Assembly (NCBI GenBank): GCA_951230915.1 | Contig: OX579636.1 | Location: 5,595,001-5,659,000, forward strand | DNA length: 64,000 bases | Origin: Antitrichia curtipendula | Lineage: Eukaryota > Streptophyta > Bryopsida > Hypnales > Leucodontaceae | Reading direction: 5' to 3' | Notes under the pieces: model-generated | The model's database searches: none | What the model saw: only the letters and a program-made list of their open reading frames with translations | Told to the model about the DNA's origin: nothing | Part shown: positions 10,045-21,931 of the stretch, in pieces | Layout: every line of letters begins with the position of its first letter | Position numbering within the stretch: position 1 is the stretch's first letter | Translations under genes and position numbers: made by a program

Positions 10045-12345
10045 GGTGCATTGTAATTCAAGTTTTAACGGTGTTGCAGATCACTTTGTTCTTCCTTGAA
10101 TATATTGATTTTTTGAATAGATTTATTAAATCTGAAGCACAAAGTGTATGTTTTGGAAATTTTTTATATTGCTTGAGAATTTTAAGTGTAGTGTTTTGTG
10201 AATTTTGTGTGACAAGGAAGAGAGTGCAAATTCAAGGTTTTAAGTTGCAATTTTTTTTTGTTCTTCTTACTTAGAGTGTAGATTGGCATTGTTGTATGCT
10301 ATCTTGTAAATTCTCTTAACGAGCTTCTTGCTCTCATTTTATACAGAGTAGAAGGTATGTATTCCATTTTTTTGAAAATTTATTTATTTGGAAGATATTT
10401 GGCATGAATTCATTCTTCTTAAACCATCTTCGCATTTATTAAGAATTTTTAGATTAACACTTAGAAAGTTTCCAGTTTTCCAAAGTAGAATAGAATTTAA
10501 ACTTGAAAAACTTCAATTTTGTAGCTGAAATGAAATTCAAAAAATAACATTTTCATGGCTAAATTATACTACACATATAGCATAGCTCAATCCTAAATAT
10601 AGAATTTGCAATAGTACATGCCATGACCTTGTGTTTTGCATCCCATTTGAGGCATTGGTTTATGTTGTCTCTATAATGAGGGTGCATGTGTAAAATTTAA
10701 TTGACAAAGAGATGTTCACTTCATTCTCCAAAGCTGAAATTGTCAACAATACTTTTTAGGCTCATGTATCCATGTAAAAATTATTGTTGCCAAAGTCTAT
10801 GGAGCTAAAAATGGAGTCTTAAAACCTTCATGCATTATTGATAGCAAAAAAAGGCCTAATATTTTTTTAATTATTTAAGTCAATGATATTGTCTATTTAT
10901 TTATATTAGGATAAATGAGCTTAAAATATGATTTACTCTGGATACGTCTATGCAATTACAAAAATTGATTATATACTTGTATATTGAAAGATAGAAAAGT
11001 AAGGGTTGTCTTTTGGTTGGCAACCCTTCCCTATTGAAAGTGCATTTGCAGAAGAGAGCCTTGTTTTGACTTTTGATCCTAATATGATTAGTATTGAAAA
11101 TACCTTTGAACTAACAAAATTATAACATGCCAAAATGATTCTTGATGTATTTTATACATGCTTCTAAAATTAGTCAAAAAGGTTAGATTTTCTTTGAAGC
11201 CTTCGAAAAATGTTTTTTTCTCTTGGAAATGATCACAGGGTTACTGAACTATCATTGCATAGATTTTTATGTTCACAAAATGGAAATCAACATTTGAATT
11301 TCAATGTTACTAGGAATTTAAACTTTAAATTCTGCAAAGCTCATTCCATGATGTGTTATTTGAAGCATGGAGAGAATGAGAAATTTCACATTTTTATGTA
11401 AATGTAAATGTGCTTTGAACCAATAGCATTTTACATTCAATACAAAAAAATAACAATTTGATCAAAGTGAAAGAGTGGCAAATGATATGTTGCAATTATT
11501 TTATAATTTATTATAATATTTTTAATTTTAATGAACATCATCTAGTATTTTTTATTTTTTATTTATTTTCTACATTTTTAATAATTAAAATTTGATGACA
11601 TTGGCATTTGATGCATACATAGAAGACAATCAATTTTGCTTCTATTCTAGGATGATAGCAATGGCTTAGAAGTGTTATGTTATCCTTTTTTCGCCAACAG
11701 AAGAATATAATCAAATCAAAAATATGTAATAAAATTTTAACTCCAATATTAGAGTATAATTTTATCCTATTTATTTGTTGGAGTGTTCCTAACCTAAGTA
11801 TTCCCTTTTAATCATCAAAACATCAATTACACCATGATGTAAATCACCATAATCTCCATTTTTTTGTTGAAAATTTCATATTTTTTTTAATCATTTTTGT
11901 AATGACTTTGATTTTTATCAATTTATAAAAATTATATATATTTCATTTCTAAGTTTCATAATTATAAAATAATTACAAAATGTCAAATGTTTGAAGTGTA
12001 TTTTCATATAGAAAACTAATGAAGTTTGACCAAGCGTGGACATGAAATGTCTTTTATAGGTTAATCTAGTGTTACACTTGAAAAATGATGCATGCTTGTA
12101 CGCCAAATCAAGAGCAAGGTCAACAAATAAGATGCAAACCTTGAAAGGCATTTTTGCTAAAGTGACTATAGTCATGAATACAATGACCACAATGTATCGG
12201 CTTCAAATGTATACAAAGTAAATGGACAAAATCTTAAAACATTTTGTGATCAAAACATTCATTTGAAGTTTATTAAGTTCAAAGTCAATAATATTCTAGA
12301 ATTGCAAGTTCCTCAAACACCATAGGTTGTGGAAGTAACTCAAAA
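10045..12345. other. Gene-poor AT-rich DNA
   Basis: About 2.3 kb with only short chance ORFs, poly-A and poly-T runs, and no repeats or splice structure that I could support. Confidence 0.4.
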
Positions 12346-12633
12346 ATGTCGGAAGTCAAGGTGCCAAGTAGTCAGCCTAAATCGGTTGTGAATTCCGGCA
12401 CTGCGACACCGACTAATAAGAAGGTGCTATACCCAAAAGGCATTGTTCCTCCAGAAGCAAAGAAAATCATTAAAGATAATATGAAGGAGGTGTTAAATAA
12501 GTTGGGTAATATTACAGATGTGATTGTACAAAAGAATGATGAAATGAAAGGTGTGGGTAAAGACACTAGCAACCTCGTAAGATCATTGGATGAAGCTCAT
12601 GTTGTACTAGACAAACTTGACATTCTTAAATAG
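12346..12633 (+). CDS. Hypothetical 95-aa protein
   Basis: An ATG at 12346 opens a 95-codon frame ending in TAG. The product is hydrophilic. Residues 1-25 are rich in Ser, Pro and Thr. The rest (from about YPKGIVPPEAKKIIKDNM on) is Lys-, Asp- and Leu-rich and could form helices. There is no signal peptide or membrane segment. Its composition is more protein-like than the surrounding chance ORFs. I recognise no family, and it may be an exon or relic of a transposon gene. It has no close gene neighbour. Confidence 0.35.
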   Translation: MSEVKVPSSQPKSVVNSGTATPTNKKVLYPKGIVPPEAKKIIKDNMKEVLNKLGNITDVIVQKNDEMKGVGKDTSNLVRSLDEAHVVLDKLDILK

Positions 12634-13064
12634 CTTGTACAACTTTACAACCAAGGTTGCACTCATAATTTATATTTTTCTTGCAAATGATAAAGTATTG
12701 ATTTGTAATATAGGAAAAGGATAAAAATAAATTTTTTGATTTGTATAATAATAAAATTTGTATGAACATTATATATACAAATTATTTCAAATTAATTAAT
12801 TTCTTCATTTATTACAATAGCTATATCTAAATATATAATTATTAAATATATTCTAAAATACAAATGAAGAAAACAACTGTTACAAATTAATATTTTAATT
12901 TCAAAGTTTGGCCATTCTATAGACTCATTTCTTCATCCAACTAAAAGATCATTTTGGAAAAAAAATTAAATAAAAAGGAATTGAAAGATCATTTTAGGAC
13001 CAAGGGAGTAAAAATTTTGAGTTTATATAGGTCTATATTTTCTAGTTCTATATGAGCATCTAAC
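12634..13064. other. Intergenic AT-rich DNA
   Basis: Very AT-rich with no ORF, hairpin or repeat that I could support. Confidence 0.4.
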
Positions 13065-13283
13065 AATCATAGAAAAAGTTGAAATTTTTTGAATGATTTT
13101 TGTAATTTTTCTAAATGGATTTTAAATGATGTCTAATGCTACAACCCTATGTTTTATGTCAATAACACGTCCAACATAACATCAATGTTGACATAAAAAC
13201 ATGGATTTGTTGCAATAGACTTCACCTAAAATCCATTTAAAAATATTACAAAACATCACTTTAAACGTGGGGTTCTTATAGTG
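13065..13283. mobile_element. Degraded hairpin MITE with ...GGTTCTTATAGTG end
   Basis: The right end GGTTCTTATAGTG (13271-13283) matches that of the MITE at 13766-13929. Inverted arms are recognisable (AAATGGATTTTA near 13118 against TAAAATCCATTT near 13229; TTTTATGTCAA against TTGACATAAAA). The left terminus has decayed and its position is approximate. Confidence 0.55.
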
Positions 13284-13765
13284 ATTGTCAATTAAAAGAC
13301 AAATGAAATGACTACAAGGGTCAATCAACATTATTTGTTCTTTTTTTTTTTTCATCTCAATATGGTACAAAACATAGTAATTTTGTAGTCTAGTGTTTGG
13401 AGGACATAATGTGTCCCATGCACCACTTAGGGATTAAGAAAACTGCATGTTTGATCACCCATCTTGCTTCTACTGTATTGCACATGCTAGTGATTTTGTT
13501 GTTGAAATCTAGATACTCATAGGCTTTGGCATTCAATGCCAACATATAAGCTCTCTAAGACCTAAAATGCAAATGATCTACCATGAATTGTGAATTCACA
13601 ATGTGTCTAAAACCATATTGTGAGCGCCAAATTATTAGATGTCTATTTCATACTTAGAGAGGCCTAATGCATCAATTAGCAAAATAGTTTGTCTTCTCTT
13701 AGCCTCACAGACTCAATATTTCAAAGTCTTGTATGTGATTGATAAATCTTCATACTGGAACATAT

Positions 13766-13929
13766 CACTATAAGAAACTTGTGTCTAAGTTGACAGATTT
13801 TTTTTGGAAATCCAATGTAACCTGTGTTACATTGGATTTCATTGTTGACATAAAAATAAGGTTTGTTACAATGGATGTCCAAAAAAATCCATCAACTTAG
13901 ACACAAGAAAAATCAGGTTTCTTATAGTG
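13766..13929. mobile_element. CACTA-ended hairpin MITE, 164 bp, target duplication TAT
   Basis: It starts CACTATAAGAAAC and ends GTTTCTTATAGTG. Internal arms TTGTGTCTAAGTTGA and TCAACTTAGACACAA, and ATCCAATGTAAC and GTTACATTGGAT, make it a near-complete foldback. It is flanked by TAT at 13763-13765 and 13930-13932, a 3-bp duplication. Confidence 0.88.
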
Positions 13930-15000
13930 TATAATAATATGCTTGACACACTTTGCGACACATTGACAAGCTTCTTGTCAAGCTCAAGTGCAAGCTACTA
14001 GTTTGCCACATGTTTTAAAGATAACGTTTGTGGTGTGCATTTGCTTGAAATAACAATCAACATGCAATAAGTCTTCACCATAAAGTTTAACATGAAAACT
14101 TGCTCAACATATTGGCTGACAATCATGCTCAAATCAAGCGCTTACTTCAAAAATTTGGCACATTCGAAAAAGCCTCGATCTCAACTAGGATGCAAAGTAG
14201 TTTGAGAAGCCCATAGCATCTGGAAGGAGTCTACAACTGGAGACACTCATTTCAAAATCTCACATCCGTAGGTATTGTAGATTTGAGAGCTATGAGGTTT
14301 CAATCAGGCGACTAAGACCTGAAATTTGGACAAATTAGGGCAAAGTTTTTGGCATGTAGCTAATCTGGGTGAGCGTCCCAATCATGGAAGGCAATGTTGA
14401 TGGCCTACTAAAGTCACTATGTACAAGAAATTGTACCATTTTTTGTATTTTAAGAAAATATTTTTTATTGAAATAATGCTTTCCACTATCATAAAAATTC
14501 TTAAGTTCACAAAACTTGTAACACACATGCTTTCTTACATTAGAGCAAAATTGAGGTCTCCAGATGCCTAACTTGCCTCCTATAATATTGGGCCAGAAAA
14601 TCTCGGTAAATGTTACCTTACACGTTGCCAATATGGAGTCTAAGCTGATGACATTAGATTTGATATGGGATGCCTCTAATTGGAGGAGGATGTTGGATAT
14701 GATATAATAACACTGTACCCATTGTACTATGTCCTCCGTTCACGTTAAAAAAGGAATTTGGCAATGGATGTATTGATGCAGGACTTGTCCCACATCCAGA
14801 CTAGTAGTAGAGCCGCCGGAGTATTAGTCTTTGATGTAATGGCTTATTAAATTTGGTGGAAATTTCAAATAGGCACAAATCTAGCCTCCTAATGCAAAAT
14901 TGACCCAAACTCCAGAAAGTGGTGCAAATTACTATCAATGGACATTATTGATCAATGTGTGAATTATAGTGGCATTGTGTGAAAATGGATAGTGTAATCA
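13930..15000. other. Intergenic, no gene seen
   Basis: AT-rich DNA between two MITEs. The open frames are short and show no recognisable family or splice pattern. Confidence 0.35.
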
Positions 15001-15153
15001 CACTACAAGAAAATGGGGGTATAAATGACTTGTCCACAATGACTACACCGACAACAATGACTGCAAAATAGTAATTTTGCAATCATTTTGTACTCATTGA
15101 TGTCGGTACAGTCATTGTGGATAAGTCATTTATACCCCCATTTTCTTGTAGTG
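15001..15153. mobile_element. CACTA-ended hairpin MITE, 153 bp, target duplication TCA
   Basis: The ends CACTACAAGAAAATGGGGGT and ACCCCCATTTTCTTGTAGTG are perfect inverses, and the arms continue to the centre around ATAGTAATTTTGCA. TCA flanks both sides (14998-15000 and 15154-15156). Internal ATAAATGACT, AATGACTACACCG and AATGACTGCAAAA match the AGTCAT-type subterminal repeats of the CACTA elements at 5.7-7.0 and 54.7-64 kb, so those are plausible sources of its transposase. Confidence 0.93.
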
Positions 15154-15237
15154 TCAATGGCAACTATTGGTTCTTGGTAGCTTTTAGATTATGAGCGGTT
15201 TGAGAGGGTGTGAGGAATAGAGAATTGTAGACCTTGT

Positions 15238-15615
15238 TTGGAGATTGCACTAGTGATGCTCCACAACACTTACAATGACCAAAGAGAGTGGTTTTCTACT
15301 AGATACAAGAGATTTTCGTGGATGAAGTTAAATCCAAGGTTTAAGGGAACTTGGGCTAGAGAGGCTTGCTGGCTTGGAGGTGATGACATGAGAGGATCTT
15401 ACAAAGCTCAAATCATGGATTTCAAGTTCAAAAGTGATGGCCACAAGTTTGTTTCCAACAAGACCGAACTAGAGGTGGTGTTGGTGAGACATGCGTATCA
15501 TAGGAATCAAGTGCTCATAGATCCAAAAATTATCCACAATCGGGTTCTATGCAACTATAAGACTCCATTACATCTTTGTTTCTACCATGAATGTGTTCCA
15601 ATTTATTTCCAATAA
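15238..15615 (+). CDS. Unrecognised ORF, probable exon or relic
   Basis: A 125-codon frame ending at TAA 15613-15615. Its stretch FKGTWAREACWLGGDDMRGS followed by a Lys/Phe-rich segment has normal protein composition, with regularly spaced Trp, Arg and Asp, which is unusual in this AT-rich region. I cannot name a family. The first in-frame ATG (15256) may not be the real start, because a coding frame of this kind could be one exon of a longer gene. No neighbouring exon could be found. A transposon-derived fragment is as likely as a host gene. Confidence 0.35.
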   Translation: MEIALVMLHNTYNDQREWFSTRYKRFSWMKLNPRFKGTWAREACWLGGDDMRGSYKAQIMDFKFKSDGHKFVSNKTELEVVLVRHAYHRNQVLIDPKIIHNRVLCNYKTPLHLCFYHECVPIYFQ

Positions 15616-15878
15616 GTGGCTATAGCTTCTTTTTTTTGTTAATTTTTTTTTATTGTTGTTATTGGAAACAATTTTGTATCAATCCTTTTTTGAGGATTGA
15701 GTGGACTCAAATTCTATACTTAGAGTCGTTGTTATTGTCCATAGCAATGTTGGTGAGGCCAGCTGCAATGGGCAATCCTACACGATGTACTTGAGAATGG
15801 TAATTTTTTTCTAACTTGGTCTATGTTCCACCTACCCATAGGGTTCTATACAAAATAGTTGAGCCGTTGTTGCAACAT

Positions 15879-16821
15879 TTAACCCCTAAAAGCCCATTGT
15901 CCCTTCGGGGGACAAATGCGTTTTTGGGCAGGTACCTACGGGCTGCAATTTTCTCCTGATTTTCTTAAACTTTTTTTGGAGGTAGAAAAGCTGATTAGTT
16001 ACGTGGGAATATAATTTTTTTCACAATCGGTGCCCGGTAACAAAAGTTATGACCAAATAAGCTCAAAACAGGGGACGGGGGGCAGCATGGGCAGCAAAAA
16101 AAAAATTTACTTTTTACTTTTTATTTATTTTTTAGTATTTTTTTCTCATAGATTATATTTTTGTCTATCTGGAAAGCTTTGATTCATTTCATTTGGATTT
16201 GTTATGAGAAAGTTATGGACATTTTTGTTTTTCGGGCAGTTAGAGCATCTTTTTGAAAAAAATAACTTGTAGGATTTATTTCTAAATGCAATTTTTCAAA
16301 TTTTTCAATTTTTTTTTTTTTGCATGGTTTAGTTTACTTGCTAGAACAATCTCACCATAGGGATTAGTGCATTTTAATTCCATCTAAAATATATGAATAC
16401 TTTAGATTTTCCTTCTATCTTGTACCTACTTCTCCTTAACAATTTTTTTAATAATGAAAATTATGTTTTTTTTATTTGTTTTTTTTAATTAGACTCTCAA
16501 CTCAATTCTACACTATAAAGATTTAAAGCTCAAAACTTTGTAGTGCAAAAATTTTAAGTTAAAAATGTTCAAAGTCAAAAAATCCAGTCCCACAATGTGC
16601 TGAAATTTTATTTTTTTCCACTTTAAACGTAGATATCTTGCAATCTGTGCGGTTAAGAATTCTGAAATTTTTTTCACGCATTCTCATACTAGTTAGGTGT
16701 AAGATCCTACGGTTAGATGTGCAAAAAAAACATTTTTAATTTTTTTTCACTCTTTGCTAAAAAAAGTGGCAGTTTTGGGTGTTTTTTGGCAGAAAAAAGG
16801 CCTTGGGCCTTTAGGGGTTAA
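15879..16821. mobile_element. TTAA-bounded non-autonomous element, copy 1 (piggyBac-like)
   Basis: The left end TTAACCCCTAAAAGCCC and right end GGGCCTTTAGGGGTTAA are inverted repeats with one mismatch, and the outermost bases are TTAA. The flanks beyond TTAA share nothing, as expected if TTAA itself is the target duplication, the hallmark of piggyBac transposition. Just inside the left end is a small stem, TTGTCCCTTCGGGGGACAA. The interior (AAAGTTATGACC, GAGAAAGTTATGGAC, AAGATCCTACGGTTAG) is shared with the copies at 21932, 22913, 31240 and 39080. There is no transposase ORF. Assignment to piggyBac is inferred from termini only. Confidence 0.7.
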
Positions 16822-17004
16822 TGACCTAGATTGGCCCTTCTCAGACATGCACACCAATAAAGCTTTCAGAGCCAAGTTTTGTGCCGATTTTGAGTCTGTA
16901 ACCAAAGCCACTACTTGGAGTTGTATAGTATTGTAAATTTTTTATTTTTCTATCAATTTGATTCTTCAAGTTCAAATAGGGTTGTCAACTTGCTACATTT
17001 CCAT
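16822..17004. other. Short intergenic gap
   Basis: No feature seen between the TTAA element and the next MITE. Confidence 0.3.
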
Positions 17005-17301
17005 TACACTAAAATTGGTAAATAGTGTTGGATGATAATTAGTGTTGTTCCCTATTTTTTACCCCCAATACTATTTTCCAACTTATGTGTAAATAGTGTA
17101 CGGGCACTTAACTCCCGCCATCAAACTTTGGCCCTTCCCTTGGAAAATTCTAATTTCCGCCTCCCGCCATCAAAATTTTTACTATAAAACTAAAATAGTG
17201 TTAGAATGGGTAAATAATGTTCTAACACTAACCTTGCAAATCACAATTAGTGTTATTGTTGCCAATTAGTGTAGCCAACACTATTTATCAATTTTAGTGT
17301 A
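17005..17301. mobile_element. Non-autonomous inverted-repeat element with TAGTGTT motifs
   Basis: The left end TACACTAAAATTGGTAAATA is inverted at the right end as TATTTATCAATTTTAGTGTA with few mismatches. Inside are at least seven AGTGTT/AACACT motifs arranged as subterminal repeats, as in CACTA elements, plus a duplicated CTCCCGCCATCAAA. The flanking 3-mers do not match clearly, so insertion boundaries may be off by a base or two. Confidence 0.7.
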
Positions 17302-20300
17302 GTAATTCAATTAGGAATGTAATTCTTTCATCAAAGTTGAATCGGTGTATTTGCTTGGATTTTAAGAAAGACAAATTGATAAGAATTAAAGAGGTCAAAT
17401 TGAATAGGTGTAGCTCCATGTAAAGAGTTATCTTCACGGTTTTGGGACTATAAGTCCAAAGTTCCAATTTCTTTTTCCTTAGTTCATATAGATGTATGAC
17501 TCATTGTAAACTCTCTTATACTTTGTGAGCGGCATTGGAAGTTTGGTGACACCTGTCAAATTAGAAGCAAGTTATTGAATCTAGTTGGAAAATTGCTTGT
17601 CAAGTTTTGGTAGTTGGACCACCAGCAATTGAATGTGGCTGTTAAATTGACAAGTTGAAGGAGCTCAAGCGACTGTCAAACAGGTAGTTGGTTGCATAAG
17701 TTGGAGAATTACCATCTAGTTCTTGGTTTATGCTCTGTAAATGTGTGAGCGTTTATTTATGTGTGTCAAGTTTGATAATTCTCATATGCAAGCTACGGTG
17801 GATGATTTGTGAGATCTTATGTCTCATTGCTTATGGGGTCAAATTGTAGAGCGTGAGAGTTGCTTGGTGACTTGCTATGTGTGAATATTGTGTAAATTAT
17901 CAAGTGTTGTTGTTCACATGCTATGTTTGTCTAAGTGATTGTGATATACGGGATGAGGTCGTATCAACTTGATTGTGTAAGTATTAAGTAATTTGTCAAG
18001 TTGTATGGGTTGTTGTCGCTATTGAGTTCTTGGTTGAGCTACAGTTTGTGTTTGGCTTATCCGTGTGGATAATCTCATCAATTTGATTGTAAGTCCAAAC
18101 TTGTGGAGCTAATGCAACGTAAATTGCAAAGAGTTTATTTGCCATGTGATTGCTGTGGTATAAATCATCTGGTGCTCGGGAGTGTTGACTCATCCGCAAA
18201 AGCTAAAGTACATAATTTGCAAGTAGAATTGCATGGTGGAATTGATCTTGTCTAAGTTGTGAGACTTGAAATTCATGAAGAGATGGTGGAATTTTCAGAG
18301 ATTGAGTGTCTATCAAAATTAGCAGATTTGATTTGAAGTAAATTAGTGGTATAGTTCAAGAAGGAATAGAAGGTCAAATGCGATAGATTCATTGTTCTTA
18401 ATTTAATTATGAAATCTTAGTCAAATTGATTTTGGAGCAACCAACGTGTGTATAAATTTGAGAAGGGGATGAGTTTAACTTGCAATCTCCTTTGATTATT
18501 TGTGTGTCAGCAATGGAATCCAAATAATTGAGTAATTGATGTGAGAAGTCTACTTGTACTAATGTTGTGAATGTCAAATTGCACTGGCCTTATGTCCGTA
18601 TTAAATTGATTTAAGTCCAGTTGTCAGTGTATATGTTGGTTTTATATCTTGTGTAAAACAGGACATAAATTGATGTTGTACCAATGTATTAATATTGGCA
18701 ATGCTTATGTGTGTATAATGTTGTAAGGACTAATTGATTGATTAAGTCTAATTCATAGTAAATTGGATGAATCCAAATTAAGGTCTTGTGAATGAATATG
18801 GTCTAATCACACCTAAGTCAATTTGTAAAACAATTTGACAAAATTAATCCTTATCTATATCAAAATTACCCATACTGAATAAATTAAGTTGTTGGAATTT
18901 TACATTTGGAATCTATAAATTATGTCAAATCTCACATAGAACATATCTAGTAGTTGAGATTTGTCTTTGTTGTTGCAACCCAAGTCTAATTGCAAAGTTT
19001 ATATAGTAATAGTCAAGTTAGTAGTGTAGACTGAGGCAAGTGGCAAATTGACTATGTCTCATTAGTGGACTTCATGACCGTCATGGAACCAAATCCATTG
19101 CCATATAGTTACAAGTGAGTACAAGGCTAATTCACCCAACTACTTCCAAATACAAAGACAAATTGACTCTAAGAAAAATGGAGTGAATTAGTTGACGAGA
19201 AGATTGTCTAAGAACTAGGAAAGAAACAATTATTTCTAATGTTAAATATATGATTATATTGAGATAAAAATATTAATTCTCATTTGGTATAAAATAAATT
19301 AAAAAATTATTATATTAAATTAAAGGAATCAAAAAAGATATCTCTTTAATATAATAAAACTTATATAATCATAAATAATATTATTAAGTGGTTAAAGCAT
19401 GCATAGGACAAATTGACCTTCCTTGATAAATTGACTTGAAAATTGACATGAAACACACACTAGACAAGACTGGGACATCATACATTGTGTCTATATTATA
19501 GCATTAAAATTGGACTGAGAAAATTGACATTAGGGACATTTCCTTGAGTTTCTTTTGGAAAATAAAATATAAAACAACATAGTTAAGTATCCACATTACG
19601 AAACAAGTGACCTTAGTCATAAGACGTTAGACTTATTGACCTTTCTTTAGGAAAATAATCTCTAAATCCATTGTCTTGGGATTTTGTTAAATAGGCAAAA
19701 TTTATATTACAAGCTACATGGAACATCTCCAAATGGTTTGTTCCTTTGCATGTTTTTGTTGATATTTTTCCCCCAGATGGCAACACGATGAGACGGACAG
19801 TCGGACATCCACTCTCTATGTTGTCAACAACCCTTCTAAAGAGCTATTCACAAGCCTCATGGATCTAGGTTGGTACCAGAAAATCATGTTGGATAAGGAT
19901 ATTGTGAGGTGCACAATCTCACAGCACAATCATTGTAACATTTAGGTATGTATGCTTATGTTGCCATTGCTTTGTTTGCCATTGATATATTGCCATTCCT
20001 TCCATGGTATGCTTCTATTGCCACTACTCTATTGCCAATGCCATGTTATTGTGATGTTGCGGTGTTACTAGTTTGGAACTATTACCTTTTCGGATTAAGG
20101 ATTGTTCTACCACATAATGTGCAGCATAGGTACCATGTAGGGCAATCAACGTTGTATACAGATTTCAAGTACGGAAAAGAGTGTCTGGCACAAGATGGGG
20201 TCAGGTGGCAATAGATTGACCAAGTGTAGGGGGAGGACATGGTGGTTCTTTCTTGTATGCTTCAAGGTATTGCGGTAACAAGGTTTGAAGTAGATTAAAC

Positions 20301-20732
20301 GACAAATATGGCCATTGTCACACATTTGCTTAGAGGTTTCTATCGCCTTGGGCAAGGTGGCTCTAGAGGAATTCCCCTTTGGTTTAAAAACCTTGTTGTC
20401 ATCTTCACGAACCTTCTTCCTCTTTTCCTTCTAGTGGTGTAGGGGTTGGTGTAGCTGGTAGCACTGGCTCTACTTTCAATTTAGACACCTTATTGTCATC
20501 TTCATGCACCTTCTTCCTCTCTTCAATGCTTGATTTGTTGTTGAAAACATAACACATTCAGCATCACTGTCAGTTTGTCTGGCTAGAGTCACAACGCAAT
20601 TCTAGATAATACAAGTACAAGACGAAGATGCTAATGGGTGCTAATTGAGCTCACAATTACTTTGTGGCATACAAGAACTTAATACAATATGAACACTACT
20701 ATGTAAGGAACATACTGCAAATGGTTAAAGTT
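17302..20732. other. Gene-poor DNA, 3.4 kb
   Basis: No gene could be supported. The words CAAGTTG, GTCAAATTG and AAATTGAC are over-represented from 17.5 to 19.5 kb, which suggests an old repeat, but I could not define a unit or ends. A short protein-like reading near 19948-20214 is probably chance. Confidence 0.35.
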
Positions 20733-21120
20733 TCAAAAGCTACATTTCCAACTTCCTAGCTTGGAATTGAGCCTCTCGTCTTTTGTTTCCAACTCTTGTT
20801 TACGGTCTTCCATTTTCTTGCAAGTGTCCTTCAATTCAACAAGTGCCTTCTTTGTACCGCAAAGGTCAATGTACTTTTTCTTCACCTCCTTCAACAATTC
20901 ATCCACCTTCCACAAGCCAATGTCTCCACCTCCACCATGCTAAAGTTCATTGTGCTCAAGGAAATATTGACAACACTTCTTCATGATGCCAAATAGTTGT
21001 TGCTTCAATGCTTGAGGGTCCAACTTCAACGGATTGTTGTGCGCATGATTTTGACGTTCCTTTATCACCTTTGCAGCTGCCACTGTCCAATTGACCTTGT
21101 TCTTGTATTCATTGTCTTAG
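20733..21120 (-). pseudogene. Decayed gene fragment with coiled-coil
   Basis: Reading leftwards from about 21120, one frame gives NEYKNKVNWTVAAAKVIKER, then a Gln/Leu/Cys-rich stretch, a TAG at about 20942, and then a long charged heptad-like segment (from LWKVDELLKEVKKKYIDLCG to the end at 20733) typical of a coiled coil. The frame spans about 130 codons with a single stop. This matches no family I can name; plant transposon-associated Myb/SANT-type proteins have similar layouts. Upstream DNA to 21540 holds further short coding-like pieces in shifted frames, suggesting more exons or more decay. Confidence 0.4.
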
Positions 21121-21549
21121 TAGTAGAAGACACATGTACATAGGAACATCTTATTGAATACTTTGTTGTCAAGAGAATTGCCATATATTCATTGGTACAT
21201 CCTCAAGTATACTTTCCGGGCTTTAAGGTCCCTACACTTTTCCAACAAGTACCTCTTCTTATTGGCACCCTCCCACAAGGTCAATCATCTTCATATAGGG
21301 ATGTTGGAACCATGTTTTTTGTCACCTCTTTTAGCAAGCATCCTTCTTTGTAGAGTCCTACCATCCTATGGAAGAACTACTCATCATAAACCACCTTCGC
21401 TCTCCCTAACAAACACAACTATCTTTTCTCTCAACACTGTTGGAATCCCCTCTATATCAAATGGCACATCCCATGACAAGTCATTTGGGAATGACTCTTT
21501 TACAAGGTCTATAACAAGGATTAAAAATGCAATAAAAATTTAATTCAAT

Positions 21550-21786
21550 CAACAATACAATATTCAAAACTAATCCAATGGTCATTTCAAGTGGTACCAC
21601 CAATAAGTCTTTCACCTCTTAAAAGACCATTGCCGATAAATCTAAGTGCTTGTATTGTATCAACAATTACAACAACCCCAAAATTGCCACGCAAGAATTT
21701 CAACTTGTAATACTTTGGCACCACCTTAGACAACAACTAGTGTGCTTGAAATGACCATTGGATTAGTTTTGAATATTGTATTGTTG
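21550..21786. repeat. Perfect 42-bp inverted repeat
   Basis: The arm at 21550-21591 (begins CAACAATACAATATTC, ends ATGGTCATTTCAAG) is exactly inverted at 21745-21786, around a spacer of 153 bases. Perfect arms in otherwise diverged DNA suggest a recent event or a mobile element end. No flanking duplication was evident. Confidence 0.85.
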
Positions 21787-21931
21787 AACCAACTACGGTA
21801 CATATATCATGAAATCAAGACCTAGTATTGATTAATACACCATGCATGGACATAGCTAGCTATGGTGATCAATATGCTTGAATTTCATACATACTAATAG
21901 TGCAAGATCAATTAGGATCACTAACTTCTCC

